Position numbers and translations under genes: made by a program
Notes under the pieces: generated by a model
Told to the model about the DNA's origin: nothing
What the model saw: only the letters and a program-made list of their open reading frames with translations
Database searches by the model: none
NCBI GenBank assembly: GCA_009911365.1
Contig: QXXF01000015.1
Coordinates: forward strand, 1-64,000
Origin: Clostridiales bacterium
GTDB lineage: Bacteria > Bacillota > Clostridia > Peptostreptococcales > Anaerovoracaceae
Length of the DNA: 64,000 nucleotides
Direction: 5' to 3'
Part shown: in pieces, positions 8,991 through 17,017 of the stretch
How positions within the stretch are numbered: position 1 is the first letter of the stretch
How the letters are laid out: each line of letters opens with the position of its first letter

Positions 8991-9016
8991 AGAGAAGAGT
9001 TTTTCATGCACCTTAT

Positions 9017-9054
9017 AAACGGCAGCTTTGAGAAAATAGAAACTGCCGTTTTTT
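9017..9054 (+). terminator. Rho-independent terminator of the exporter operon
   Basis: AAACGGCAG (9017-9025) pairs with CTGCCGTTT (9043-9051) and the stem runs into a T-tract. It ends the operon 27 bp after the second permease. Confidence 0.85.
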
Positions 9055-9178
9055 AATTGGAGCAGCAGATTTTTTCAAAATGAACTAAAGGGGAATGCAA
9101 AATATGCATAAAAGAAAGCTTAAAATGTTGAACCATAGAATAGGAAAAGTAAAAAAATTACAGAGTGTTTTACACATC

Positions 9179-9227
9179 AAGGTGTACCGCAAGGGAGGAA
9201 GAAACTTCACTGCGGTACACCTTTTTT
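9179..9227. terminator. Strong hairpin, likely bidirectional terminator
   Basis: AAGGTGTACCGCA (9179-9191) pairs perfectly with TGCGGTACACCTT (9211-9223), followed by T residues on the plus strand. It lies between the exporter operon and the convergent mobC gene. The rest of 8991-9339 contains no convincing gene. Confidence 0.7.
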
Positions 9228-9339
9228 AATGGTGCGAAATTTGTCTGATTTTAGATTTTATAGTGTTTTCACGCTTATAGAATCGTGAAAGAAAATTGCC
9301 TGACATTGCCCTGTTCTTCAGCAGGGATTCCGTTTCACT

Positions 9340-9681
9340 TTACTGCTTCATGTACGGCTGTTTTGAGAGCATGGATTTTTGTGTATCCCATACTTGTTTC
9401 ATCAGCTCTTTGACTTCCTTTACATCGGCGGCATAGACGTTTCCTGTGGCGTTCATGCGTTTCGCTATCTGGTTCAGATTGTTGCCGATTTTAGCAAGCG
9501 CAGCATTGTATTCCCGAAGCTCTGAATAATCAATGTCATAGACGTAGCCATACAGAATCTGATGCCGCAGGAAAGAGGATTTATCCCTCATGCCGGAGAC
9601 TTTGACTTTCTGCTCCAGTATGTATTGCTCATCGTCACTTAGATATATTTTTAACTCGTTTTTGCGTTCTCTGTTTGCCAT
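9340..9681 (-). CDS. mobC: MobC-like relaxosome accessory protein, orphan
   Basis: A 113-residue basic protein whose N-terminus (ERKNELKIYLSDDEQYILEQK) resembles ribbon-helix-helix DNA binders. The rest has the MobC pattern, including IGNNLNQIAKRMNATG. In related elements MobC binds the origin of transfer with a relaxase encoded directly downstream; here the downstream sequence carries only hairpins and the exporter operon, so the relaxase is missing. The gene starts behind AGAAAGGACG. The protein could still allow mobilization in trans. Confidence 0.85.
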   Translation of the reverse strand: MANRERKNELKIYLSDDEQYILEQKVKVSGMRDKSSFLRHQILYGYVYDIDYSELREYNAALAKIGNNLNQIAKRMNATGNVYAADVKEVKELMKQVWDTQKSMLSKQPYMKQ

Positions 9682-10103
9682 TTTTACGTCCTTTCTGTAA
9701 TGGGATTATGAAAGAATTTTACACTATCTTCTATCCCGTTGAGGGGGATATTCGTGCAGAAAAATGAGTGAAAAAATGAGAAATTCCGGCAGGGCATTTC
9801 ATGGATTTTTGAGCGCAGAGGGGGCTAGGGGGAAACTTCCCCCTACAAGCATTTTTTTCAAGTTTCCGTCCTTTGGAAAATTGGAAAAATCAGCCTGTGA
9901 GGGAACACAGGCAGTGCTTGCTATGACGTTATACCGACTTTTTCGGTAACGCTGATAAATACAGGATTTGTTCAAAAAAAGTCGGTATAACTTTTCCCGT
10001 TTTTGAAAAAATAACCAAACTTTTTTGAGGAAGGTAGCCATAGGGGGAACATTACTTTTTCTATAATACCCACAGGGAATCAAACAGCGGAAGGAGGTGA
10101 AAC
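9682..10103. other. Gene-free region upstream of mobC with palindromes; candidate oriT
   Basis: This 420-bp region lies between mobC and an oppositely oriented HTH gene. TAGGGGGAA (9826-9834) is repeated inverted at 9837-9845 around a 2-base loop. A 16-bp perfect inverted repeat beginning GTTATACCGAC lies at 9928-9943 and 9976-9991. Origins of transfer usually sit beside mobC and contain such repeats. Assignment as oriT is inference; the 62-codon frame in this stretch is not convincing. Confidence 0.45.
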
Positions 10104-10442
10104 ATGAAGGACAACGCATTCCAGCGGCGGCGTGATATAGAGCGTATGCTGCTGTCGGGGAAAAAGCTGACCACATCGGAAATGATGAAGATGTACGGTG
10201 TCGGCAGGAAAGCCATACGCAGGGATTTTGACATCATAGGCGAGGAACTCCCCGTTATCACAAAGCAGGGATATGACGGAGGCTATCTCCTTGCGGACGG
10301 TGTGGGGCAGCACCAGAACACGCTCACGCAGGAACAGCTGGAATGTTTGGAAAAAGTTGCTGTGACCTGTGGTTCAGATGACAGGAAGATTGTCCTGTCA
10401 ATCATACATGAATTTGGACCGTACTGCGGAAGTTTTACATAG
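10104..10442 (+). CDS. Small HTH (DeoR-like) protein, copy 1
   Basis: A 112-residue protein with a helix-turn-helix in residues 6-45 (RRDIERMLLSGKKLTTSEMM) of the DeoR/HTH_11 type, followed by about 60 residues without a sugar-binding domain. It starts at ATG 10104 after GGAGGTGAAAC. A similar protein follows 20 bp downstream, suggesting duplication. Such pairs are common before the replication genes of Tn916-like elements and probably regulate them; targets are unknown. Confidence 0.8.
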   Translation: MKDNAFQRRRDIERMLLSGKKLTTSEMMKMYGVGRKAIRRDFDIIGEELPVITKQGYDGGYLLADGVGQHQNTLTQEQLECLEKVAVTCGSDDRKIVLSIIHEFGPYCGSFT

Positions 10443-10462
10443 AAAATGACGGGAGGCGTGGC

Positions 10463-10792
10463 ATGGACACTGCACACCGGAGAATGGAAATCATCAGCAT
10501 TTTATCCGCCAGAGGGCATACGACAATGAGGGAGCTTGCATGGGAACTGGATGTTTCAAGGCGCACGATAATGAATGACGTTATCGCACTGTCTTTTGAT
10601 TACCCTGTCTACACAAAGCCGGGCGAAGGCGGCGGGGTTTTCATCACAGAAAATTACAAGCCCTATACCAACACACTCACGCTGACGGAACAGAAAACCT
10701 TATGCGGCTTATATGATAAAGCAGAGGGGAAAGAGAAAGAAGTCCTTTTTCGCATCATTCACAAATACGGTGCGGACAAGCTGAAAATTTAG
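10463..10792 (+). CDS. Small HTH (DeoR-like) protein, copy 2
   Basis: A 109-residue relative of the preceding gene with the same plan: HTH (MEIISILSARGHTTMRELAWEL), a GGxxI turn and a C-terminal ELxxL/IIHKYG-like tail. It starts behind GGGAGGCGTGGC. The pair may form a heterodimer or act sequentially on the element's promoters. No metabolic ligand domain is present. Confidence 0.8.
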   Translation: MDTAHRRMEIISILSARGHTTMRELAWELDVSRRTIMNDVIALSFDYPVYTKPGEGGGVFITENYKPYTNTLTLTEQKTLCGLYDKAEGKEKEVLFRIIHKYGADKLKI

Positions 10793-10846
10793 GGCAGATA
10801 CATAAAAACTGACAATCAAAACTGAATACATAAATCCCACATATGA

Positions 10847-11010
10847 TTCTGCAATTCTTCCCGATTGATTGCAGAAAGTTTTCAAGGGATTTTGAATTAT
10901 TTTTCATTAACACAGCGCAAGGGCAGTCACAGACTTATGGGAAAAGTCTGGGCTGTCCTTTTTGTGCGTTTAAGGAGGGCGCACAACGTCCGGTGGACGT
11001 TGGCTCTGCG
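10847..11010 (+). promoter_or_regulatory. Structured leader of the replication operon (three hairpins)
   Basis: Three stem-loops follow one another between the HTH gene and the replication gene: TTCTGCAAT/ATTGCAGAA (10847-10876), a terminator-like hairpin (10919-10963), and AACGTCC/GGACGTT (10985-11001) flanked by GGCGCA/TGCGCC. The arrangement suits attenuation or antitermination control, or a replication origin recognised by the initiator. Function is inferred. Confidence 0.5.
10919..10963 (+). terminator. Attenuator-like terminator before the replication initiator
   Basis: AAGGGCAG (10919-10926) pairs with CTGTCCTT (10953-10960), with an inner CAGACTT/AAGTCTG stem and trailing Ts. It lies 74 bp before the initiator start codon on the same strand. 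Confidence 0.65.
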
Positions 11011-11036
11011 CCGACCGGAACGGAGAGGAGAAATTT

Positions 11037-11801
11037 ATGGCAAAGAGGTATTACTGGCTGAAACTGAAAGCGGACTGGTTTTCAGACAAGCGCATCAAGA
11101 AGCTGCGCTCCATAGCGGGCGGCGATACGCATACGATTATCTATCTGAAAATGATGCTGCTGTCGTTAAAAGACGAGGGGAAACTTTACTTTGAGGGCGT
11201 GGAGGACAACTTCGCTTCGGAGATTACCCTTGCGCTTGATGAGGATGCAGAGAACGTGAAGCTGACGCTTGCGTTTTTACAGCGGCATGGGCTGATAGAA
11301 ATCGGCGATGATGACGAGTACCAGCTAACGGAAGTGCCGACAATCATCGGCTCGGAAACAGCTTCGGCTATGCGTGTGAGGGAGCATAGGGAGAGGAAAA
11401 AGCAGGCTGTCGGAAATGACAGGCTGTTACAATGTAACACGAATGAAACGGGTGGTAACAATCTGAAACAGATTTGTAGCGTAGAGAGAGAGTTAGAGAT
11501 AGAGAGAGATAAAGAGATAGAGAAAGAGGGAGAGGGAGAGAAAGAAACACCCGCCCACGCCACTTATGGGAGATTTAATAATGTTTTTCTTTCTGATGCG
11601 GAGATTAACGGTCTGAAATCGGAACTGCCCGGCAAGTGGGAATATTATATTGACCGCTTATCCATGCATATCGCTTCAAGCGGGAAACAGTACCATAACC
11701 ATGCCGCCACGATTTACAAATGGGCGCAGGAGGACGCTGACAAGGCAGTGCCAAAGAAAGGGATACCTGATTATTCATACAGTGAGGAGGACAGCTTATG
11801 A
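11037..11801 (+). CDS. Phage-type replisome organizer / replication initiator
   Basis: A 254-residue protein whose N-terminal 120 residues (KRYYWLKLKADWFSDKRIKK and later HGLIEI) match the phage replisome-organizer N-terminal winged-helix family. A charged linker with repeated Glu/Lys/Arg follows (about residues 140-180), then a C-terminal domain (LPGKWEYYIDRLSMHIASSGK). It likely binds the element's origin and recruits the loader encoded next, which it overlaps by ATGA. The linker is encoded by a purine-only repeat. Confidence 0.85.
   Translation: MAKRYYWLKLKADWFSDKRIKKLRSIAGGDTHTIIYLKMMLLSLKDEGKLYFEGVEDNFASEITLALDEDAENVKLTLAFLQRHGLIEIGDDDEYQLTEVPTIIGSETASAMRVREHRERKKQAVGNDRLLQCNTNETGGNNLKQICSVERELEIERDKEIEKEGEGEKETPAHATYGRFNNVFLSDAEINGLKSELPGKWEYYIDRLSMHIASSGKQYHNHAATIYKWAQEDADKAVPKKGIPDYSYSEEDSL
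11479..11548 (+). repeat. Purine-only GAGA/GATA simple repeat inside the initiator gene
   Basis: About 70 bases consist almost only of GAGA, GATA and GAAA units, encoding the Glu/Arg/Lys-rich linker. Such tracts are prone to slippage, but the frame is open in this copy. Confidence 0.8.
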
Positions 11802-12646
11802 ACGGTTTAACGGATACGGTTCTGAAAATGATGGATACCACGCAGGAGCCGGAGGATTACAAAGGGGAGGACGGTTTACTGTACTGTGGGAAATGCCACA
11901 AGCCTAAAGAAGCATATTTTCCTAAAGGCAGGGCTTTATTCGGGCGTGACCGGCACCCGTCTGAATGCGACTGCCGCAGGGCAGAACGTGAAAAACGTGA
12001 GAAAAAAGATGCGGATGAAAAACACAGTGCCGAAGTGGAACGTCTGAAACGGGAAGGCTTTTCCAATCCTGCCATGCGTCACTGGACTTTTGAAAATGAC
12101 AACGGGAAATGCCCGCAGATAGGGAAAGCGCACTCTTATGTGGAAAAGTGGGAAACGGTACGGGCTGAAAACCTCGGCTACCTGCTGTGGGGGAATGTCG
12201 GATCGGGGAAAAGCTATTTTGCAGGCTGTATTGCCAACGCCCTCATGGAGAAGGAAATACCCGTCTGCATGACGAACTTTGCGACAATTTTGAACAACCT
12301 TTTCTACGGCTCGGAAAACAGGAATGAATACATCGTAAAGCTGTGTTCCTATCCCCTGCTTATCCTTGATGATTTCGGCATGGAGAGAGGTACAGAATAC
12401 GGACTGGAACAGGTATACAACGTGATTGACAGCAGGTATATCAGCAAAAAGCCGCTGATTGCAACGACAAACCTTACGCCGGAGCAGCTTAGGAATCCGG
12501 AGGACGTGCCGCACGCACGCATTTATGGCAGGTTGCTTGAAATGTGTGTGCCTGTCCGCTTTACGGGTGGCGATTTCCGCAAAATAACGGCACAGCAGAA
12601 AATGGAACGTCTTAAAAAGCTGATGGAGGGAGGCGAAAGCCAATGA
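11798..12646 (+). CDS. DnaC/IstB-like helicase loader ATPase
   Basis: A 282-residue AAA+ protein. An N-terminal cysteine cluster (YCGKCHKPKE, then CDCRR) probably binds zinc. Walker A is GNVGSGKSYF, Walker B LLILDDFGME, and sensor-1 ATTNLTPEQL. The family loads the replicative helicase at an origin. It overlaps the initiator upstream and xis downstream (both ATGA), forming one translationally coupled block. Confidence 0.88.
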   Translation: MNGLTDTVLKMMDTTQEPEDYKGEDGLLYCGKCHKPKEAYFPKGRALFGRDRHPSECDCRRAEREKREKKDADEKHSAEVERLKREGFSNPAMRHWTFENDNGKCPQIGKAHSYVEKWETVRAENLGYLLWGNVGSGKSYFAGCIANALMEKEIPVCMTNFATILNNLFYGSENRNEYIVKLCSYPLLILDDFGMERGTEYGLEQVYNVIDSRYISKKPLIATTNLTPEQLRNPEDVPHARIYGRLLEMCVPVRFTGGDFRKITAQQKMERLKKLMEGGESQ

Positions 12647-12837
12647 AAGAAGTTCCGATTTGGGAAAAGAGTAATCTAAGTCTGGAAGAAGCTGCCGCTT
12701 ATTCAGGGATTGGTGTAAATAAGCTACGTGAGCTTACCAACGAGAGAAACTGCCGCTTTGTTTTGTGGGTTGGCAATAAGCGATTGATCAAACGCCGCCT
12801 GTTCGATCAGTATATCGAGAGCGAGTATTCTATCTGA
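12643..12837 (+). CDS. xis: Excisionase (Tn916 Xis family)
   Basis: A 64-residue basic protein with a MerR-like winged-helix fold (LSLEEAAAYSGIGVNKLREL) and the ending GNKRLIKRRLFDQYIES typical of Tn916/Tn1549 Xis. It directs integrase toward excision by binding and bending the ends. It is directly before int, as in the whole family. Confidence 0.9.
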   Translation: MKEVPIWEKSNLSLEEAAAYSGIGVNKLRELTNERNCRFVLWVGNKRLIKRRLFDQYIESEYSI

Positions 12838-12956
12838 TTTAGCTATTTGACTTATTTCTCACAGTTTTATGAATCTGATGGTGTAAATTTGGCTTTGGTA
12901 TGGTACAATGGATGAGTCATATCAAGGCTCTTTCCACCACGGAAAGGAGTTTGAAA

Positions 12957-14153
12957 ATGTCTGAGAAACGAAAAGACAATAAAGGACGAGTCTTAAAGAC
13001 AGGAGAGAGCCAGAGAAAAGACCTGATTTATCAGTACCGCTATACGGATATCCACGGAAAACGGCAGACCATTTATTCCTCTGATTTGAAGGAACTGCGG
13101 GAAAAGGAAAAGGTAATCCAGAGGCAGCTTGACGATGGGATTGACTATGCAGCCGGAGAAGTTACCGTTATTGCCCTCTTGGAACGCTATATCAGCTTGA
13201 AGCAGGGTGTACGTTACAATACCAAAGTCGGATATAATTTTGTTCTTAATCTGATTAAGAAAGAAGATTTCGGCTACCGTCAGATAAGGGATATTAAGGT
13301 ATCTGATGCCCAGCAGTGGATCATGAAGCTGCATAATGACGGTAAAGGATACAGCACGATTACAAGCGTCAGGGGCGTTGTAAAACCTGCTTTTCAGATG
13401 GCATATAATGAGGATATTATCCGCAGGAATCCATTTGATTTTAAGCTGGTTGATGTTGTGCCAAACGATTCACAGAAGCGTATCGCCATGACAGAGGAAC
13501 AGCAGAAACTTTGGATGAGTTTTATCCGTGAGGAGAAAACCTACTGTAAGTATTATGATGAATTTGTCGTGTTGTTGGGAACAGGAATACGTGTCAGCGA
13601 ATTTTGTGGCTTGACAAAAAATGACCTTGATTTCCAAAATCGAAAAATCCGTGTTGACAAGCAGCTTGTCAGGGAACGAGGCGGAAAGTATTATGTGGAA
13701 AAAACAAAAACAGAGTGTGGATGCCGTTTTATCCCGATGACAGAGGAAGTGTATCACAGCTTGAAGAATATCCTTGCCAGCCGTCCGAAATTGAATACAG
13801 AAGTAATCATAGACGGTTACAGCAGTTTTCTTCTGATTGACAAAGACAATCACCCGAAAGTGGCATTACATATTGAGAACGAGATGCGGTGGGCAATGAA
13901 GAAATATAAGAAGCTGCATCCGGACAATCCATTGCCACATATTACGCCACATGTATTTCGCCACACTTTCTGCACCAACATGGCAAATGCAGGCATGGAT
14001 ATTAAAACCTTGCAGTATGTGATGGGACATTCTGACGTAGGCGTTACGTTGAATGTATATACCCATGCAAGCTATGACCGGGCGGCGGAGCAGATGGCAA
14101 AAATCTTGGACTTCAAAGCTAATACGCAGGGAAAACAGAGAAAATCAGGTTGA
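12957..14153 (+). CDS. int: Tyrosine recombinase integrase (Tn916 family)
   Basis: A 398-residue integrase starting MSEKRKDNKGR, the family's usual start, behind GAAAGGAG; a longer in-frame start at 12900 lacks a ribosome site. The N-terminal arm-binding domain is followed by a core-binding domain and the catalytic domain. Catalytic residues visible are Arg212 (GIRVSE), His332 and Arg335 (HVFRHT) and Tyr368 (NVYTH). TACAAT at 12904-12909 with an upstream TG may be its own -10 box. It inserts the element into the phosphatase gene, whose attR copy lies 160 bp downstream. Confidence 0.95.
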   Translation: MSEKRKDNKGRVLKTGESQRKDLIYQYRYTDIHGKRQTIYSSDLKELREKEKVIQRQLDDGIDYAAGEVTVIALLERYISLKQGVRYNTKVGYNFVLNLIKKEDFGYRQIRDIKVSDAQQWIMKLHNDGKGYSTITSVRGVVKPAFQMAYNEDIIRRNPFDFKLVDVVPNDSQKRIAMTEEQQKLWMSFIREEKTYCKYYDEFVVLLGTGIRVSEFCGLTKNDLDFQNRKIRVDKQLVRERGGKYYVEKTKTECGCRFIPMTEEVYHSLKNILASRPKLNTEVIIDGYSSFLLIDKDNHPKVALHIENEMRWAMKKYKKLHPDNPLPHITPHVFRHTFCTNMANAGMDIKTLQYVMGHSDVGVTLNVYTHASYDRAAEQMAKILDFKANTQGKQRKSG

Positions 14154-14169
14154 GAAGTACACTAATCTA

Positions 14170-14348
14170 CTACACCAATTACTACACCATTTGCCCGTAA
14201 ATTTGCGTAGATTTATAACGAATTACGCAGATTATGGGTAATAAACCAAAAATGAAAAAAGTGCCTAAATGCCTGAAATATCAAGGTTTGAAGGCTTATG
14301 AAGGGATATAAAAGATATGATTAAAATACTATTCGTCTGCCACGGCAA
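14170..14348 (+). other. attR: right end with arm sites and core
   Basis: CTACACCA repeats at 14170-14177 and 14182-14189 are probable integrase arm sites. The crossover core TGCCACGGCAA is at 14338-14348, inside the phosphatase reading frame. The element therefore supplies the promoter region, ribosome site and first codons of the phosphatase. Confidence 0.65.
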
Positions 14349-14766
14349 CATCTGCCGCTCACCAATGGCCGAATTCCTAATGAAAGACATGGTCGCAAAA
14401 GCCGACCGCAGCCAGGACTTTTACATTGAATCCGCAGCTACCAGCCGGGAAGAGATCGGAAACGACATCCACCGGGGCACCAAAGCGAAGCTGCGGGAAG
14501 CTGGCGTGACTTTTGAAAGACGAAGCGCACGCCAGGTGACCAAACAGGATTACGATGATTTTGATTATCTAATCGTCATGGATCGAGAAAATATCTACGG
14601 CCTGAATCGTATTATCGGCAGCGACCCAGATGGAAAAGTTCATAGACTGCTGGAATTCGCAGGCAAGAACAGGGACATTGCGGATCCTTGGTACACTGGG
14701 AATTTTGATGATACCTACAAAGATATCGTGGAAGGGCTGGCCGGCTTTTTCAAACAGCTGGGCTAA
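14317..14766 (+). CDS. Low-molecular-weight protein tyrosine phosphatase (integration target)
   Basis: A complete 149-residue cytoplasmic phosphatase. The active-site loop is Cys8-HGNIC-Arg14 followed by Ser, and the general-acid aspartate is in DPWYTGNF (Asp123). The family removes phosphate from protein tyrosine, or in some Bacillota arginine. The element is inserted within its first codons and restores the frame, so the gene stays intact but its upstream sequence (including TATAAAAG just before the start) is element-derived. The stop overlaps the convergent epimerase gene by a few bases. Confidence 0.92.
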   Translation: MIKILFVCHGNICRSPMAEFLMKDMVAKADRSQDFYIESAATSREEIGNDIHRGTKAKLREAGVTFERRSARQVTKQDYDDFDYLIVMDRENIYGLNRIIGSDPDGKVHRLLEFAGKNRDIADPWYTGNFDDTYKDIVEGLAGFFKQLG

Positions 14767-15578
14767 ATACGCCCAGTGCATGCCAACTGTAGCGGAAGCT
14801 GGATGGTGATCGGTTCTTCCGCAGCCACCGGCCCCTCGATGAAGACCGAATCGATATGGTTCTTTCCTTTTTTGATGGAAGCGGTCAGCTCTCCCTGGGG
14901 CTGCTGAATGGTATAGGAATAATCACCAGAAGGGCAGGCATGGGTGAGGGCGGCAATGACGGCCACAGTGCCGGAAGCGCAGCTGCCTTCAAAATACGTG
15001 GTCCGCACATCGGCCACATAAACCACGGGCGTAAGGCTGCGGTTTTCGGGCTGGAAAAACATGACTCCCAGCGCAGGAGGATCGTACTCTTGGATGAGTT
15101 GTTCTTTCAGCGTTTCAAACGCAGCGGGATTGGGGGCTTTATCCATTGTCACCAAATGGAGGATGCCGCCTAGGTCCACCAGGACGTCATTGTTCCAGGA
15201 GGTAATAGAAAGCGGAACAGGCATCCGAATCTTCGTATAGTTGGTTTCTACATTCACTTCCACATCCAAAGGATCCTCGCACCCGCTGACCCGGACACGG
15301 AGCGTGTGCTGACCGGAAAAGCCCAGTTTCTTTGCCTGAATCAAGGCAAACGTCCGGGAAGCGTTTCCGCAGAATTCCAAGCCGCACATTTCCATGCGTC
15401 CATGGAGGCCAGGTTCATCTGGCAGCACAAAGGCGATCTGCTCTGCGTTATGCTCTTTCAAAGACAACAAATAAGAGGCAATGGGCTGGTAAAACTCTCT
15501 GGAAACAGGAGTCAGGACAAATATGGTTTTGTTGCCCGCAGGATCAGCAGCGATGATTTGGATGGATGACAGGGACAT
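14763..15578 (-). CDS. DapF-fold amino-acid racemase/epimerase
   Basis: A 271-residue protein of the diaminopimelate-epimerase fold with two catalytic cysteines in the expected places: EFCGNASR in the first half and FEGSCASGT in the second. ATG 15578 was chosen because AGGAAAGGA precedes it and the protein then has normal family length. Sequence outside the motifs departs from the typical DapF and no lysine-pathway gene is nearby. It could be a diaminopimelate epimerase or a relative such as histidine racemase (CntK-like). Substrate uncertain. Confidence 0.75.
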   Translation of the reverse strand: MSLSSIQIIAADPAGNKTIFVLTPVSREFYQPIASYLLSLKEHNAEQIAFVLPDEPGLHGRMEMCGLEFCGNASRTFALIQAKKLGFSGQHTLRVRVSGCEDPLDVEVNVETNYTKIRMPVPLSITSWNNDVLVDLGGILHLVTMDKAPNPAAFETLKEQLIQEYDPPALGVMFFQPENRSLTPVVYVADVRTTYFEGSCASGTVAVIAALTHACPSGDYSYTIQQPQGELTASIKKGKNHIDSVFIEGPVAAEEPITIQLPLQLACTGRI

Positions 15579-15845
15579 GATTAGTAAATTCCTTTCCTGG
15601 TATGCTTGCGTAATGTCTGTTTGATCTTGTGCCACATAGAAACTATCAACAAGATTCGCCCTTAGAAAAAGACAGCCACAGCTGATTTTGTTTTCTATCA
15701 ATATCAATTTAGCACTATGCTGATATAATCCGATAAAGTAATATAGATCCATTATATCCTAACCTGCAGGGGATGGCAAGAGCGGCAGGAAAATTTTCTG
15801 TGGGTCCTATGAATCGATCTGGGCATGCCATGGCGCAGGGACAAC

Positions 15846-16742
15846 TTATAAAGATCTTTGCCGAAACTCCTTTGGGGTGCATCCCTTCATTTCTTTAAAT
15901 TTCCGAATAAAGTAGCTAGCATTTTCAAATCCGCAGTCCAAGGCCACCTGAAGAATGGGCAGAGAAGTTTTGGCTAGCAGGTGAGAGGCTCGTTCAATGC
16001 GGTAGCTGATCAAATATTGAATGGGAGAAACGCCGGAAATTTCTTTAAAAAAACGGCACAAATATTGAGGGTTACAAGAGATGACATCTGCCAGCTGCCC
16101 TAGGGAAACAGGTTCATGGAAATGTTCTTCCATATAGGCGATGATAGTCTTGTAGTGCTGGATTTTTTTCAGTTCAGCCTTAGGGTACTCTTGCTCCACA
16201 GGAATCAGCATCCGGTTTTCAGATGCCAAGGCAAACATCTCTAAAAGTAAGAGTTTGCAGCCAATGTACCAGTTACCTGCTTTCTCAAGGGATCGTTTCA
16301 GTATTTCATCAAAAAGAATGCGGAAATCAGCATAGCTTGGCTCTGCGGGAGAAAGAATATTTTTGAAGACCAGCTCATGCTTTAAAAACGGGCGGATCCA
16401 CGTTTCCTGCCATTCATCAGGGTAGGAAAAATCGAGGATCTCCGGGTCGAATAAGAGAGCGTCATGTACTGTGTTCGGGTCCTGGCCTGCCAGTTGGTGG
16501 AGCTGCTGGCTGTTTACAATAGCCATATCGCCTTGCTTTAGCTGATGAGCCGCCAGATCCAGTCCGCACCAGTAGCTTCCTTTGCGGATCAGAATGATTT
16601 CCACATTAGCATGCCAATGCTGTTTGACAAAAAAACCATCAGGATACGAAGTCCCCAGCCCAGTAGTGAAGTGGATGGACATGAGGGGATTCCGTTTGGT
16701 CCCGTGAGCAGCGGCTTCTTTCAATGCCAGATCAGGATACAT
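15846..16742 (-). CDS. AraC-family transcriptional regulator with cupin sensor domain
   Basis: A 298-residue regulator. The N-terminal half has the cupin-like sugar-sensing pattern (HWHANVEIILIRKGSYWCGL). The C-terminal 100 residues contain two HTH motifs (SLGQLADVISCNPQYLCRFF and LPILQVALDCGFENASYFIR). ATG 16742 follows a perfect AAGGAGG; a longer start has no ribosome site. It is divergent from the glucosidase gene and probably controls it in response to a sugar. Confidence 0.9.
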   Translation of the reverse strand: MYPDLALKEAAAHGTKRNPLMSIHFTTGLGTSYPDGFFVKQHWHANVEIILIRKGSYWCGLDLAAHQLKQGDMAIVNSQQLHQLAGQDPNTVHDALLFDPEILDFSYPDEWQETWIRPFLKHELVFKNILSPAEPSYADFRILFDEILKRSLEKAGNWYIGCKLLLLEMFALASENRMLIPVEQEYPKAELKKIQHYKTIIAYMEEHFHEPVSLGQLADVISCNPQYLCRFFKEISGVSPIQYLISYRIERASHLLAKTSLPILQVALDCGFENASYFIRKFKEMKGCTPKEFRQRSL

Positions 16743-17017
16743 AAAGTCCTCCTTATGAGCGATTTTTGTGATGCGGGAAGCGAGCTTTGTGACATAGAAA
16801 GCATTGTCAGAACCCTTTCCCCAAATAGACAAAGTGTGCGCCCAAAGCAAAACCCGTGAAACCGCTTTTCGCAAAAAGTCAATATTATGTTATACATTAT
16901 AGAAAATACTGCAAGATTTCGCAAGCAAAAAAGGATATCATACTATTAATAGAAAAGGTGCGGCGCAGGTGCGAGAACGCAAGGAAAAACACAGGTTTAG
17001 AAATGGAGGAACAAAAA
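16743..17017. promoter_or_regulatory. Divergent promoter region with TTTCGCAA repeats
   Basis: TTTCGCAA occurs at 16867-16874 and again at 16917-16924 in the same orientation, 50 bp (about five helix turns) apart, between the AraC regulator and the glucosidase. AraC-type proteins often bind such direct half-sites. No clear -35/-10 pair stands out. Confidence 0.4.

Larger units (their letters stand above)
208..14348. mobile_element. Tn916-family integrative (mobilizable) element in the phosphatase gene
   Basis: The element is bounded by TGCCACGGCAA at 208-218 and 14338-14348, inside two copies of the phosphatase 5' end. The right side carries the usual recombination and replication block: replisome-organizer protein, DnaC-like loader, Xis and Int. 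A mobC gene and palindromes suggest mobilization, but no relaxase, coupling protein or type IV secretion gene is present. Cargo is a giant nuclease-motif protein and a two-component/ABC exporter operon. The boundaries are the edges of the shared core and are accurate only to several bases. It is best described as a mobilizable element or a conjugative element that lost its transfer block. Confidence 0.8.

Noticed and set aside
9104-9229. 41-codon frame behind AAAGGGG in the gap before mobC
   Set aside because: It runs through a 13-bp terminator hairpin, which explains the end of the frame; the product is not recognised and composition is merely basic.
11479-11548. GAGA/GATA tract as a CRISPR-like or phase-variation array
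   Set aside because: Units are short and contiguous with no spacers, and the frame through it is open and encodes a charged linker.
11936-12643. 235-codon frame antisense to the helicase loader
   Set aside because: It lies entirely opposite a gene with clear Walker motifs and has no ribosome site; it is a shadow frame.
15187-15569. Several overlapping frames on both strands inside the epimerase gene
   Set aside because: The DapF-fold frame contains both catalytic cysteine motifs and a good ribosome site; the others have neither.
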